Positions 32,890 through 41,509 of a stretch of 64,000 nucleotides of DNA are shown here, in pieces; the stretch's first letter is position 1, and each line of letters opens with the position of its first letter. The notes under the pieces were generated by a model. The model did no database searches, was not told the origin of the DNA, and saw only the letters and a list, made by a program, of their open reading frames with translations. The stretch is taken from NCBI GenBank assembly GCA_964035575.1, contig OZ037886.1, positions 682,001 through 746,000 of the forward strand, given 5' to 3'. Made by a program: the position numbers and the translations under genes. The stretch is from Rhynchopus sp. YZ270_cl-10. Its lineage: Eukaryota; Euglenozoa; Diplonemea; Diplonemida; Diplonemidae.

Positions 32890-34371
32890 TTATCGTATGA
32901 GATCCCCTACTGGAATAGGGCATGGGTCGGCTTCAGTCCCTATGAGATGACCTGAGAAGACGTTGGAAAAGCCGTTCAAGAAGATCTCGTTGTTTGCGTT
33001 TGGGTGCATTGCGGAGGCGAAGGCGCGCATGCTGCCGTAGGCGTTGACTATTCGTTGCTGGAGGATGGGGACTTCTGCGAAGAAAGCAGCCAACTCATCC
33101 ACGTGCACAGTGCCGTCACTGTCTTGGTCGAGAATGAAGAACCACATAGACGTCCAGTGCGGCCCACAACTGTCATCCTTTCGCACCACCGGCTCGGTCA
33201 CATCAAACTGCGACCCCGTTATCCACAAAAGGATCGATAACACAACCAATAATAACATCACCACCATCTGTCTCTTATTCGCAGGCCGTCTCACATCCCA
33301 TGTAGGTGGCGTCACCTTTACTGGCTTCTCGGCAGTGTAGCGTTTGTAGGAGGCTGCAAGAACGTCTCTGTGTTCGCTCAGTGCTTTGATCAGTTCAGGT
33401 CCCACACCACAGCAGCCGCCTATGCATTTGCATCCGGTGCTTTCCACCCATTGTTCGGCGTGGTTGAGGAAGCGGCTGGGTTCAAGGTCGAGCATCTCCC
33501 AGTGTGGGTTTTTGAAGGTGCCGTGGTCGGGGTAGGCTCCAAGGGTGCCCTTCCAGCCACTGCGGCGGACTGCGTCGAGGGCAGCTTGCATGAAGGGGAG
33601 GGGTGTGTGGTGCACATTGACACCAACGACGTTGCTGTGCTGCGTCACCTCCCGCATGAACTCCACAACAGAGATAACACCCGCACCGCCAACACTGATC
33701 TCCTCTGTAGGGTCTGCCAGCTTCAGCAATGCTGCATCTGTGTGCGGCCCCTTCATCGGCAGTGGTATGCACACTGCAACAAAGACAGGCAGCCCCACCG
33801 ACACCGCAGCACGCATCGCCCGCTTTGCATGCTCGTAGTCCCACACCATTTCAAGGAAGATCAGGTCGACGTTGCCCTCTTTGAGAAGCTCGGCATGGCG
33901 GACAAGGTTCGCCTCTTCCTGTTCAGGTGGAGGCCACGTGCCCGAATCAAACTCGGCACCCTCAGGCATGAGAGGAGGGTGGCATGACAACGACCCTGCC
34001 ACTAAAGGCCGCCGCTGCAACCTCGACGAAGCAATGACACGCCGCACAGCCTGCCTTGCAATCTCGCAACCTCGCAGTGTCGAGCTGCGTTGCTCACTTT
34101 CACTAAAGCCCGCAGCAAGCATCACATTCGGGTTCGTTGCGTATGTATTCGCAATGATGACATCAGCGCCTGCCTTCAGGTACTTCGCATGCACCCGCTC
34201 CACAAGCTCCGGGTGCGTCAAGTTGACAGTGCAGGTCCACCCCTTCTTGTCCATCAAGCCACCCTCCCGTTCGATCTCCGACCCAGTACCGCCGTCTATA
34301 ATAATAAAGTCGGCGGAATCGAACCAGGCTTTCACCTCCTGGATCCTTTGTATCTCGTCTACATGTGTCAT
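32890..34371 (-). CDS. Homocysteine S-methyltransferase-like domain fused to a membrane segment and EF-hand
   Basis: Single exon, 493 aa. A frame from 34407 is longer, but an acceptor (CTTCATTACAG) at 34388 removes its first residues, so MTHVDEIQRI at 34371 is the start. Residues 15-345 form the homocysteine S-methyltransferase barrel: IIDGGTGSEIEREGG, ADVIIANTYATNP and the zinc motif CIGGCCGVGPELI (about 315-327). These enzymes move a methyl group from S-methylmethionine or betaine to homocysteine using three zinc-binding cysteines. The first, normally in GVNC, is replaced here: GVNVHHTPLPF (about 247-257). A hydrophobic segment (VVMLLLVVLSILLWITG, about 369-385) follows, then a canonical EF-hand loop DQDSDGTVHVDE (about 413-424). 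The fusion suggests a membrane-anchored, calcium-responsive enzyme or a non-catalytic sensor; activity is doubtful without the first Cys unless His substitutes. Confidence 0.85.
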   Translation of the reverse strand: MTHVDEIQRIQEVKAWFDSADFIIIDGGTGSEIEREGGLMDKKGWTCTVNLTHPELVERVHAKYLKAGADVIIANTYATNPNVMLAAGFSESEQRSSTLRGCEIARQAVRRVIASSRLQRRPLVAGSLSCHPPLMPEGAEFDSGTWPPPEQEEANLVRHAELLKEGNVDLIFLEMVWDYEHAKRAMRAAVSVGLPVFVAVCIPLPMKGPHTDAALLKLADPTEEISVGGAGVISVVEFMREVTQHSNVVGVNVHHTPLPFMQAALDAVRRSGWKGTLGAYPDHGTFKNPHWEMLDLEPSRFLNHAEQWVESTGCKCIGGCCGVGPELIKALSEHRDVLAASYKRYTAEKPVKVTPPTWDVRRPANKRQMVVMLLLVVLSILLWITGSQFDVTEPVVRKDDSCGPHWTSMWFFILDQDSDGTVHVDELAAFFAEVPILQQRIVNAYGSMRAFASAMHPNANNEIFLNGFSNVFSGHLIGTEADPCPIPVGDLIR

Positions 34372-34386
34372 GTTGTGTAGAGGAGT

Positions 34387-34390
34387 ACTG
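34387..34390 (-). other. Probable trans-splice acceptor, methyltransferase fusion gene
   Basis: Minus-strand TTCTACCTTCATTACAG, 16 bases before the ATG at 34371; it decides the start. Confidence 0.5.
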
Positions 34391-34479
34391 TAATGAAGGT
34401 AGAACAATGCAAAGATAGCTTGAAAAGATAAATAGACATCAACGTGAACCGTGCTGACACGGCGCCGTCTTTAATAATA

Positions 34480-34843
34480 AACCCCCCCTCTGCATAATAT
34501 TAAATTACTCGTATTATTAATTATCTCGTATTATTAAATATAGCGCGTATTGTTCAATATAACTCATATTATTCAATATAAGTCATATTATTCACATATT
34601 CGTATTATTAAATAGCGCATTTTTTATTTTTTATTTGCTTTTTCCCCTGTGTTTGTGAACAAAACATGCACGGAGCCCCAGCCAAGACGGGGAGTATTTT
34701 TTATTTCGCGAAGAAAAAAAGCATTTTGGCTGGGCATTCTCGTATTATTAAATATAAGCACCCATTTTCGTATTATTAAATAATATTCGTATTATTAAAT
34801 ATAACTCGTATTATTAATTTAATATTATGCAGAGGGGGGGGTT
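34480..34843. mobile_element. TA-flanked inverted-repeat element (MITE)
   Basis: Ends read AACCCCCCCTCTGCATAAT (left) and the same inverted at the right with one extra C, each flanked by TA, as for Tc1/mariner-type target duplications. Next to each end are several copies of CGTATTATTAAATATA or close variants in opposite orientation. The centre (34615-34735) is unique, with a mirrored TTTTTATTT and GGCTGGG. No open frame. Confidence 0.65.
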
Positions 34844-35084
34844 TACAAGAACCACGTGGGGTGCTTTGTTGCTACTCACATCAAAGGAGGTACGCACTAC
34901 TGCACAGATTGAAGAAAAGAAACTGCACGGGGGGAAGCGCTTTTGTTTTTGCTGAGACTTTTGATATGTAAGGGATGTAGAGGAATACCAGTTGTATGGT
35001 ATTAAGAAAAAACCCCAGACAAATATCATTTGCCAACAGACCTCTATAACGGAAAGAAAAATGAGTGTTTTTTTTTCTGAATGC

Positions 35085-35940
35085 CAGGGTTTTTTCTAGG
35101 ATTTGGGTTTTTCATTTCGAGGGGGGCGGTAAAAAAAAAAAAATTTCCCCCCAGAAAAAGTGGTTTTTTAGGGATTTTTGGGTGTATTCCGAGCTTTCTC
35201 GACGAGGACTCGGTCTCATCAGAATATCATGGTGTGTGTGTAGCCTCTGTGAGGGTATGTGAAGGTTGTTTAGGGAAGAAAGACAGGCGTTTAGCAAAAA
35301 TGGGGGTAGAGGCAGCGCTTTTGATTTGATGAAGTGGGGTGGGGGACATCAGCCCCATGCATTGCAAACCCGCAAACTGGAGAGGGTATCAAGCCCAATG
35401 GACAACGTGCAGAGGCTGGACGAGAAAGCAGAGCGACACCACGTCAGCGCCGCCCACAGGAGAGCAACGATCTGAGCAACGATCCCAGCAACGACCCTCC
35501 TCCTATGTCTTGATAAAGTACACGCTGGGATCGTTGCTCAGATCGTTGCTCTCCTGTGGGCGACGCTGACGTGGTGTCGCTCTGCTTTCTCGTCCAGCCT
35601 CTGCACGTTGTCCATTGGGCTTGATACCCACTCTCCAGTGTTGTAGTGTCGGCGGCAGAGGGTGCAATAGTACCCGTCTGCGTTGGCTTCTAGCCAGCAG
35701 TACTTGCTGACTGCTACCAAAAAACGCCTGTCCTGGGCGTAGAAGGACGGCGCAGTGGTCGGAGTGAGCGACATGGTGTTTGAAAATATTGTTAAAGACC
35801 ACCTGTGGTGATCTTTAAACCCCCAGTAATCCAAAAAAATAAAATCCAAAATACCGCCCCCCTCGAGGGGGGCGGTATTTCCCCAAAAAAATCCCAGGGG
35901 TGTAAAGTGCCCCCCTCCAACCCCCCTAGAAAAAACCCTG
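35085..35940. mobile_element. hAT-like DNA transposon remnant with BED/TTF finger and a 113-bp internal palindrome
   Basis: Perfect 16-bp terminal inverted repeats CAGGGTTTTTTCTAGG. AATGC flanks both ends directly (35080-35084 and 35941-35945); CTGAATGC occurs at both sides if the terminal CTG is shared, so the target duplication is 5 to 8 bp. Inside, 35376-35488 and 35524-35638 are near-perfect inverted arms around a 35-base loop. The right arm is the end of a 78-codon frame (35538-35774), so the left arm is an inverted copy of that coding piece. Confidence 0.75.
35538..35774 (-). pseudogene. BED/TTF-type zinc-finger fragment of a DNA transposase
   Basis: A frame of 78 residues starts MSLTPTTAPSFYAQ and contains YCWLEANADGYYCTLCRRH and RHHVSVAH: the C-x2-C...H-x4-H layout with a preceding Trp is that of BED/TTF fingers at the N-terminus of hAT transposases. 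The DDE catalytic domain is absent, so the frame cannot encode an active transposase. It lies wholly within the inverted-repeat element at 35085-35940. Confidence 0.55.
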
Positions 35941-35945
35941 AATGC

Positions 35946-36238
35946 AAGCCAAATAGGTGTGGAATCTGTTTGACACAAGGTGAAAAAAAAAAAAGGGTTA
36001 TTTTTGTTATCAGAGATCATATCGGCTTTACTGACTTATTTTTTCCGCGTTGACACTACTTTAAAAAAAACACATATCCCAAGGTAGGTTTTTCCCAATA
36101 AACCCCGAAGGCGAGAATTAAAAAAAGGAAATTTATTTCATATACATTTCTTTTCTAAATGAAAAGAATTGAGGATTGAAAATACAAACATGGCACATAT
36201 TTAAAACACGAAATATCCCATTCATTCCCATTTTTTTT
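35946..36238. other. Right flank of hAT-like element, 3' flank of transporter gene
   Basis: No coding signal. Two imperfect A-rich tracts. Confidence 0.55.
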
Positions 36239-37525
36239 TTAATCCTTTTTCTTGAGCTCCACTGGGGTGACCTGAGAGAAGGACAGGAAGACTACTGTTG
36301 CGAGTATGTTCATCGCAAAGATCGACACGAAGATAAGGTTCCAGGACTCATACTCCTTCAGGATGTACGCTACCACCTGTGGCCCGTAGAAGGAGCTCAC
36401 TGTTCCTAATGTGTTACCTAGACCACTTACCACTCCTGTGTATGCTACTGTGACGTCTAGGTAATTTGCTTTGAATCCTGATGGTGCAAACCCCCAGAAG
36501 ACGTTTGCTGCGGTCATGAGGAAGCAGGTGTAGAAAACGGACATATCCTTCACATAGAAGGTAGGAAGCATGCAGAACCCTGCCCCAATGAAGGAGCAGG
36601 CTGCGAAGAACCGTCTGCTGCCAAGCCTGCTGAAGCCCTGCGCATCAAGCCTTGCGGAGACAGGGTTGTTCACAAGCTTTCCCACTAGGTTCCCAACATG
36701 CGGCATGCTGAGGTACAGACCTGCTGCTGCTGGGTCTACATTGAGCACATCGTTGTAGTAGGTGGGGCTCCAATTTGTCAAGAAATATGCTCCATAGTTG
36801 AACGCCATGTGTGCAAAGAAGACTGCAAAGATGGCGGGGTGCAGAAGCACCCTCCAGAGCGGATGAATCGCCTCATCGGTGCCTTTGTTGCTTGGGGAGG
36901 ACGACTTTGTTGTGATCACAACCTGCCTCAGGTACGTCTTCTCCTCCTCCGAGATGTACCAACACGATGCAGGCGTCTCCGAAGCAAAATACATCCACAC
37001 CGCAACAAACAGCCCTGCAGTGCCACCCACCAGGTAGTACGTCTGCTCCCAACCTAAGGTCGATCCAAGAAACCCTCCTGCAGGGACACTCATCAACGCA
37101 CCAATTGAAATGCCAATGTCCAGGTACGTACTCGATTTGGACCTTTCATTTGCAGGAATCCACTTCGAAAGAAAAACGGAAGATGTTGGAAATAATGGTC
37201 CCTGGATGAATCCCATAAACGCCAGACAGTACCAGATACCATCCACATCTCCCATGCTGTAGGCAACGGGGAGGAGCAAACAGGCGAGGGCAGATCCCAG
37301 CATTGCAACGGTGACAACGTTCTTTGCGCCGATCTGGTCAGAGAGATATCCCCCAGGGACCTGCGTGACCAGATACCCTGCAGCAACAGCACTAAGGATC
37401 GCACCACGCTGGCTGCCAACCTCCTCAGGCATGAACACAATGAGCGCAGCAAGAATGTTGCGCATAAACTGCTGGAATGTGCGCACCCCCATCAGCAAAA
37501 AGCATTGTATCTCTCTTGCATGCAT
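36239..37525 (-). CDS. Major facilitator transporter, SLC17 (anion:cation symporter) type
   Basis: Single exon, 428 aa, with about twelve hydrophobic segments. Family marks include GYLVTQVPGGYLSDQIGAK (the loop 2-3 MFS signature), GFIQGPLFPTSSVFLSKW and NERSKSSTYLDIG in the N-half, and LTNWSPTYYNDVLNVDP with SMPHVGNLVG in the C-half. This is the pattern of the SLC17 family, which moves phosphate, sialic acid, glutamate or nucleotides with Na+ or H+ across the plasma membrane, vesicles or organelles. The substrate cannot be read from the sequence. N- and C-termini are short and the C-terminal KKKD is a possible ER-retrieval-like tail. No intron. Confidence 0.9.
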   Translation of the reverse strand: MHAREIQCFLLMGVRTFQQFMRNILAALIVFMPEEVGSQRGAILSAVAAGYLVTQVPGGYLSDQIGAKNVVTVAMLGSALACLLLPVAYSMGDVDGIWYCLAFMGFIQGPLFPTSSVFLSKWIPANERSKSSTYLDIGISIGALMSVPAGGFLGSTLGWEQTYYLVGGTAGLFVAVWMYFASETPASCWYISEEEKTYLRQVVITTKSSSPSNKGTDEAIHPLWRVLLHPAIFAVFFAHMAFNYGAYFLTNWSPTYYNDVLNVDPAAAGLYLSMPHVGNLVGKLVNNPVSARLDAQGFSRLGSRRFFAACSFIGAGFCMLPTFYVKDMSVFYTCFLMTAANVFWGFAPSGFKANYLDVTVAYTGVVSGLGNTLGTVSSFYGPQVVAYILKEYESWNLIFVSIFAMNILATVVFLSFSQVTPVELKKKD

Positions 37526-37624
37526 GGTTAACGTGGGGTATTCTGTAAAGGGGAGTAGAATAAAAAAAATGCAAATGAGGGGGGTGTTGAGCGCAGTGAT
37601 CTTATGGTGAAATTAAAGAAAACA

Positions 37625-37663
37625 TTATAAGATGATCCTAAGCCTCTCGTGCTAAGTCACCTT
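37625..37663 (-). repeat. R3 hairpin repeat, copy a
   Basis: ATAAGATGATCCTAAGCC, then TCTCGTGCTAAGTCACC; stem CCTAAGC / GCTAAG. Confidence 0.75.
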
Positions 37664-37683
37664 GTTGATTAAAAGTTTAAAAA

Positions 37684-37768
37684 GTTTGAAATACAACAGC
37701 CCGCTCCTAACAGTGTACCTTGGTATGACCGGGTAACCGTGCAGTTTTACATCCATTTTCGTGGTTTA
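37684..37768 (-). repeat. R2 repeat, copy d
   Basis: GTTTGAAATACAACAGCCCG, CTAACAGTGTACCTTGG and GTGCAGTTTTACATCC; 20 bases from an R3 copy. Confidence 0.8.
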
Positions 37769-37934
37769 TATCTGATATGCCCTTAAAAAGATGGTGGTGG
37801 TGGGGATACGTTATTAAAATTCTATTCAAAAAGAGCAAAAAAGGGAGAAAAGGGAGAAAAGGCGATGTGCATAATCTACAAAAAATACAATGCACGGGGA
37901 ATCTCAACACTATTGAGAGAAAAGAAGAGAATTC

Positions 37935-37973
37935 GTAAGATGATCCTAAGCCTCACAGTGCTTAGTCACCTAC
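37935..37973 (-). repeat. R3 hairpin repeat, copy b
   Basis: GTAAGATGATCCTAAGCC, then TCACAGTGCTTAGTCACC; intact stem CTAAGC / GCTTAG. Confidence 0.75.
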
Positions 37974-38014
37974 AAAGAGGGACTACAAATCTAAACGCTA
38001 CTAAACATAGCTAG

Positions 38015-38432
38015 AGAATGCGCATAATGCGCATAATGCGCATAATGCGCATAATGCGCATAATTGTGTTATGCGCATGTTTTTTGTGTGTTTTTTTTAT
38101 GTCATGCTCATACAAAAAAACAAAAGTGGATGCGCATATTTTTTTGTGTTTTTCTTCATGTGCATGTCTTTTTGTGTTTTTTGGTATGCGCATACCAAAA
38201 AAACACAAAAAACATGCGCATTTTAGAAAAACACACAAAAAAATATGCGCATCAGAATGCGCATAATGCGCATGACGCGCAAAATTTTGTGTGTTTTTCT
38301 AAATGCGCATATTTTTTTGCTGTTTTTTTAAATGCGCAAAATTTTGTGTTTTTCTCTTAGAAAAAACACAAAAAAAATATGCGCATGACAATTTGTGTTT
38401 TTTACACAATTTGCGCATGATGCGCATTCTGT
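38015..38432. repeat. ATGCGCAT palindrome cluster
   Basis: More than a dozen ATGCGCAT palindromes are joined by mirrored spacers of the type TTTTTTTGTGTTTTT and AAAAACACAAAAAAA. The left edge AGAATGCGCATAATGCGC reappears inverted at the right edge (AGAATGCGCATCATGCGC), so the whole is one large nested inverted repeat, perhaps several insertions of one small palindromic element. Confidence 0.6.
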
Positions 38433-38709
38433 ATCTATGACTAAATGTTTTTATTGTTGAATCGATACCTAAAAAAATAGTTGAAAAAGGAGCGAAACGC
38501 CGCTGTGGACGCATCGGTTCTCCGCTTTTTATTTTCTGTCTATCGAACTGCAGAAAAGAGGAAAAATAACCCATCAGGAAACAATTCAATGCTCGCCGAT
38601 TCCTTTTTTCTCACAAGGTTCAAACACAACTGCTTAAAAAAGACCCGAAACCTCTACATAGCCAAAAAACCCATCACCGAGGGACATATTTCCAAAATAT
38701 TTTAAAAAT
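38433..38709. other. 3' flank of PDZ gene, no gene seen
   Basis: AT-rich without a recognised repeat. Confidence 0.55.
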
Positions 38710-39345
38710 CTAATTCCCTTGCCCGGTGAGTCCTCCTATCACGAGATGGGTTGCAACAGGCGTTGTACCAGACTGTGGGACGAATATGATGGGGACCAAC
38801 TGCGACTGCCTGGTACGCGCCAGGGCACGGAGGAAGTCTGCACGGACAGCAATATTCGCACCATTGAAGGACACAATACGGTCACCTGCTCTGAGCCCCC
38901 CGACGGAGGACGGCGAATTCTGGTAGATCCGGGTCACTACCACACCTGCCTCGCTGTCTGCCACTTCGATGCCGAGCAGCGATGCCTCTGGATCTTCGGA
39001 GCTGCCACTCCGCACGCTGGCTCTAGCATTACCTGGTGTCACACCCCCCTGATGTCCCCCCTGCACTGCAGCAGTCATCACTGCCCTCGGCGACGTGGCC
39101 GGCGATGCAGACCGAAACTCCCTTGCCCGCGGACTCTGCCGTCCACCTGGTATCCTGACCTGCTGGACCGGTATTTGCGGCTCGCGTCGATTGCTCATTG
39201 CCTGGGTCAGCTGTGCCACCAACTTATCAGCAGCCTCCAACGCACTCCTATCCATGCCATGCGGAACAGGTGCCTCTCCATGCATGTCATCGTGCTGCTC
39301 AACGAGAATGCCGTTCCCAAGCATGCTGTTCGCTTCTGGCTCCAT
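38710..39345 (-). CDS. PDZ-domain protein
   Basis: Single exon of 211 aa. Residues 1-115 are polar and probably disordered, rich in Ser, Arg, Pro and Gly. A PDZ domain occupies about 120-205: LLGIEVADSEAGVVVTRI, NSPSSVGGLRAGDRIVSF (the conserved G-L-x-x-G-D-x-I turn) and DFLRALARTR. PDZ domains bind C-terminal peptides, so an adaptor role is likely. The gene is followed downstream (37.6-38.7 kb) by repeats and a palindrome cluster, and it lies 310 bases from the next upstream gene. Confidence 0.75.
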   Translation of the reverse strand: MEPEANSMLGNGILVEQHDDMHGEAPVPHGMDRSALEAADKLVAQLTQAMSNRREPQIPVQQVRIPGGRQSPRAREFRSASPATSPRAVMTAAVQGGHQGGVTPGNARASVRSGSSEDPEASLLGIEVADSEAGVVVTRIYQNSPSSVGGLRAGDRIVSFNGANIAVRADFLRALARTRQSQLVPIIFVPQSGTTPVATHLVIGGLTGQGN

Positions 39346-39656
39346 CGTGGAAGATCGCAGTCTGAGAGAAAAATAGGGAAAAATCTTGAAAGAATACCAA
39401 AAAAATAAAGAAAATTTTCAATGAGATGAACCTAACCACTCTGTGAGTAGCCGTCTTTGATCACGTTACGTATTTTTTTAAAAAAGAGTTCAGATCCAAA
39501 CTGCGTCATCGATCATCTTCAAGAAATTTTTGAAAAAGGTAAAAATGCTAGACAGAATGCCTCACACTACGTATGATAAGAAACTCTGGTCATATGTCCG
39601 TAAGATAACTAAAAATGAGACAACACAGATCCCTTGATTTGTTCACCTCAAAAGAA
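39346..39656. other. Short intergenic stretch
   Basis: One diverged R3 copy. No gene. Confidence 0.6.
39421..39464 (-). repeat. R3 hairpin repeat, copy c (diverged)
   Basis: ATGAGATGAACCTAACCACT, then CTGTGAGTAGCCG and TTGATCAC. Confidence 0.5.
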
Positions 39657-41000
39657 TCAGATGAAGAGGCGTGAAGATAAAAGGAAAGAAAGCGGGACAT
39701 ACTGTTGCTGTGGGGTATGCGGCGCTGCTGCTTGCCCCATACTGATACCAAGCTGCCTGAGGAGGTACTGGAACACAGGGAGGGAAAGCAGGAGTTGCAG
39801 ACGGTCTGAATGGGGGTAGGTGTTGTTGTGTTCATTCAAATTAGATAAAAAATTTTATTGGGAAAAATATTGAATGTATAAGATACCTTCTTCTGTACCG
39901 AGGTGCGGACCGAGCTCTCCTGGGGATTCAAATATGGCGTACAGATTGTGGACCTGCTTTTGACTGTCGCAGAGTTTGGAGACAACGTCTTGGACTGCGG
40001 ACATTGCGCTTTCGAGGGTTTCGACTCTTTGGTAAGCTTGTGTAACGACGGCGACGGTGTCGGACTGTTTTGTGGCAAGGTTTTGGCATGTTGCTAACAT
40101 ATCTTGTATGTTGTCTGCAAGGTTGGGGGCTACGCCTGCTCCGACACTTTCCATGCGGGTTTCAAGCTGGTCAATTCTTCTGTGGAGTGCGTCTATTCGT
40201 CCTGCAGTTTGCTCGCTTTGTATACTGCGTTGTTCTGCGTCTGCGACGCGACGTTCTAAGGACTCTATCACTCTTTGCTGTCTCGTCACCATTGCCCCAT
40301 CTGCCTCCACCCGCGACAGCCTTGCCTGCACGTCTGCCATCATCTGATGCATCCCATTATCATTCTCCATGCGGGTGTGCATCTCCCTAAAGGTCGCCTC
40401 ATCAGGCAGACCCCCTACTGCATCTGTCACTGCCTGCAGGGTTCCTTGCATAGACCCTATCGTTGCACCTTGCTCTGTCGCATGCCGCAACAACGCAGTC
40501 ACAGCAGAATGCAACGTATCGCAATGCACCTGAACCAACCCTGCTGGGCCTGCCCCCTCAATGTACTCTAACAAACCACCCAACCCATTTGGCTGCGTTG
40601 ATGGGCCTTGAAACGACCCTTTCGATATATACTGCGATTCAGGTGCAATCGACTGGGGAGGTGGTGGTTCTTGAGATACAAACCCAGAAGGCTGAGGAGT
40701 AGACCTGCGTGATGTATCTGCCCATCCAGAATGCAGCTGCGCCTGCATCTGCGCGGGGAGCTGAACCGGGTGAACCGCGCTGTGTGGATTAACCACATTC
40801 TGCGTGCTGACAACGTTATCCTCTGTGAAATAACCCCTGCTGTTGCCGGATTGTGGTGGTGGTGGAGGTTGTGGCTGACTCACCTGTCCCTGCTTCACAA
40901 AGTTCTGCGACTGCCGTACACTCACAAACCCTTGCGAAGCGCTGCTCCGATGCGCATTGGTAGGGGTACCGTTCCCATAGGCGGAAGGTGGTGCCGACAT
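39657..41000 (-). CDS. Coiled-coil protein with Gln/Pro-rich N-terminus
   Basis: Exon 1 is 39887-41000 and exon 2 39657-39805, joined GAAGAAG|AC across a GTATC...AG intron; 420 aa. The start is MSAPPSAYGNG. Residues 1-130 are Gln/Pro/Ser-rich. About 150-370 is predicted coiled coil in several segments (MHTRMENDNGMHQMMADV, RVIESLERRVADAEQR, ALHRRIDQLETRME, YQRVETLESAMSAVQDVV). The last exon reads RLQLLLSLPVFQYLLRQLG, an amphipathic or hydrophobic helix, then a Gln-rich end. A further GTATGT donor overlaps the end; splicing it to the AG before 39657 would give a stop at once, so the C-terminus is PHTPQQQ with or without about 13 more residues. Family unknown. Confidence 0.65.
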
Positions 41001-41509
41001 TGTCCACACCTCTCACCTTCTGCAATAGGGTGTAAAGGAAGGGGAGAGTAAGAAGAGAGGGAGAGGAAATGTATTAAAAAAGGGGGTGAAAAATCTGTTC
41101 TACGTCCCTCTAAAAAGAGGCGGTTCTTAGAGAAGGGGGGAGGGGAGTGGGGAAGAAGAACTCTATTGGCAACGCGTGGCGTACCGGAAATAAAAGGAAA
41201 AAGCAGCAAAAGTTGATAAAAATGAATAGAAAATATTGGAAAAAGGTCTCCGTCCTCTCTTTTGCTGTTTCGTCGAGGTTGTCCCATTTATTGGTGTGGC
41301 CGACGACCCCAAAATAGCAGGAAATAGCAGAAAGTAGCACAAAAATAGCACCCCCGTTCAGCCACACCATTTATGGTTTTGTTTTTGTTTTCTTGAGTCA
41401 ACAACGTCCTATCTGAGGTAGGTTCCTGCAATAATTTGCCTAGGCTGTCTAGGCTTTGCACAGATGCACATTGTCCTCAACTCTCTCGAGACCATTTTCC
41501 TTCGCAACT
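41001..41509. other. Intergenic stretch with one fold-back element
   Basis: Nothing beyond the element at 41283-41374 was recognised. Confidence 0.6.
41283..41374. mobile_element. Small fold-back element
   Basis: CCATTTATTGGTGTGGCCGA at the left pairs with CCATAAATGGTGTGGCTGA read from the right; the loop has three AATAGCA/AGTAGCA repeats. It lies between the coiled-coil and PrimPol genes. Confidence 0.5.

Larger units (their letters stand above)
37526..38014. other. Intergenic stretch with R3-R2-R3 cluster
   Basis: Two R3 copies and one R2 copy within 350 bases, then the palindrome cluster. No gene. Confidence 0.65.

Noticed and set aside
38064-38360. 98-aa frame rich in Cys, Phe and His
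   Set aside because: It is a translation of the ATGCGCAT palindrome cluster.
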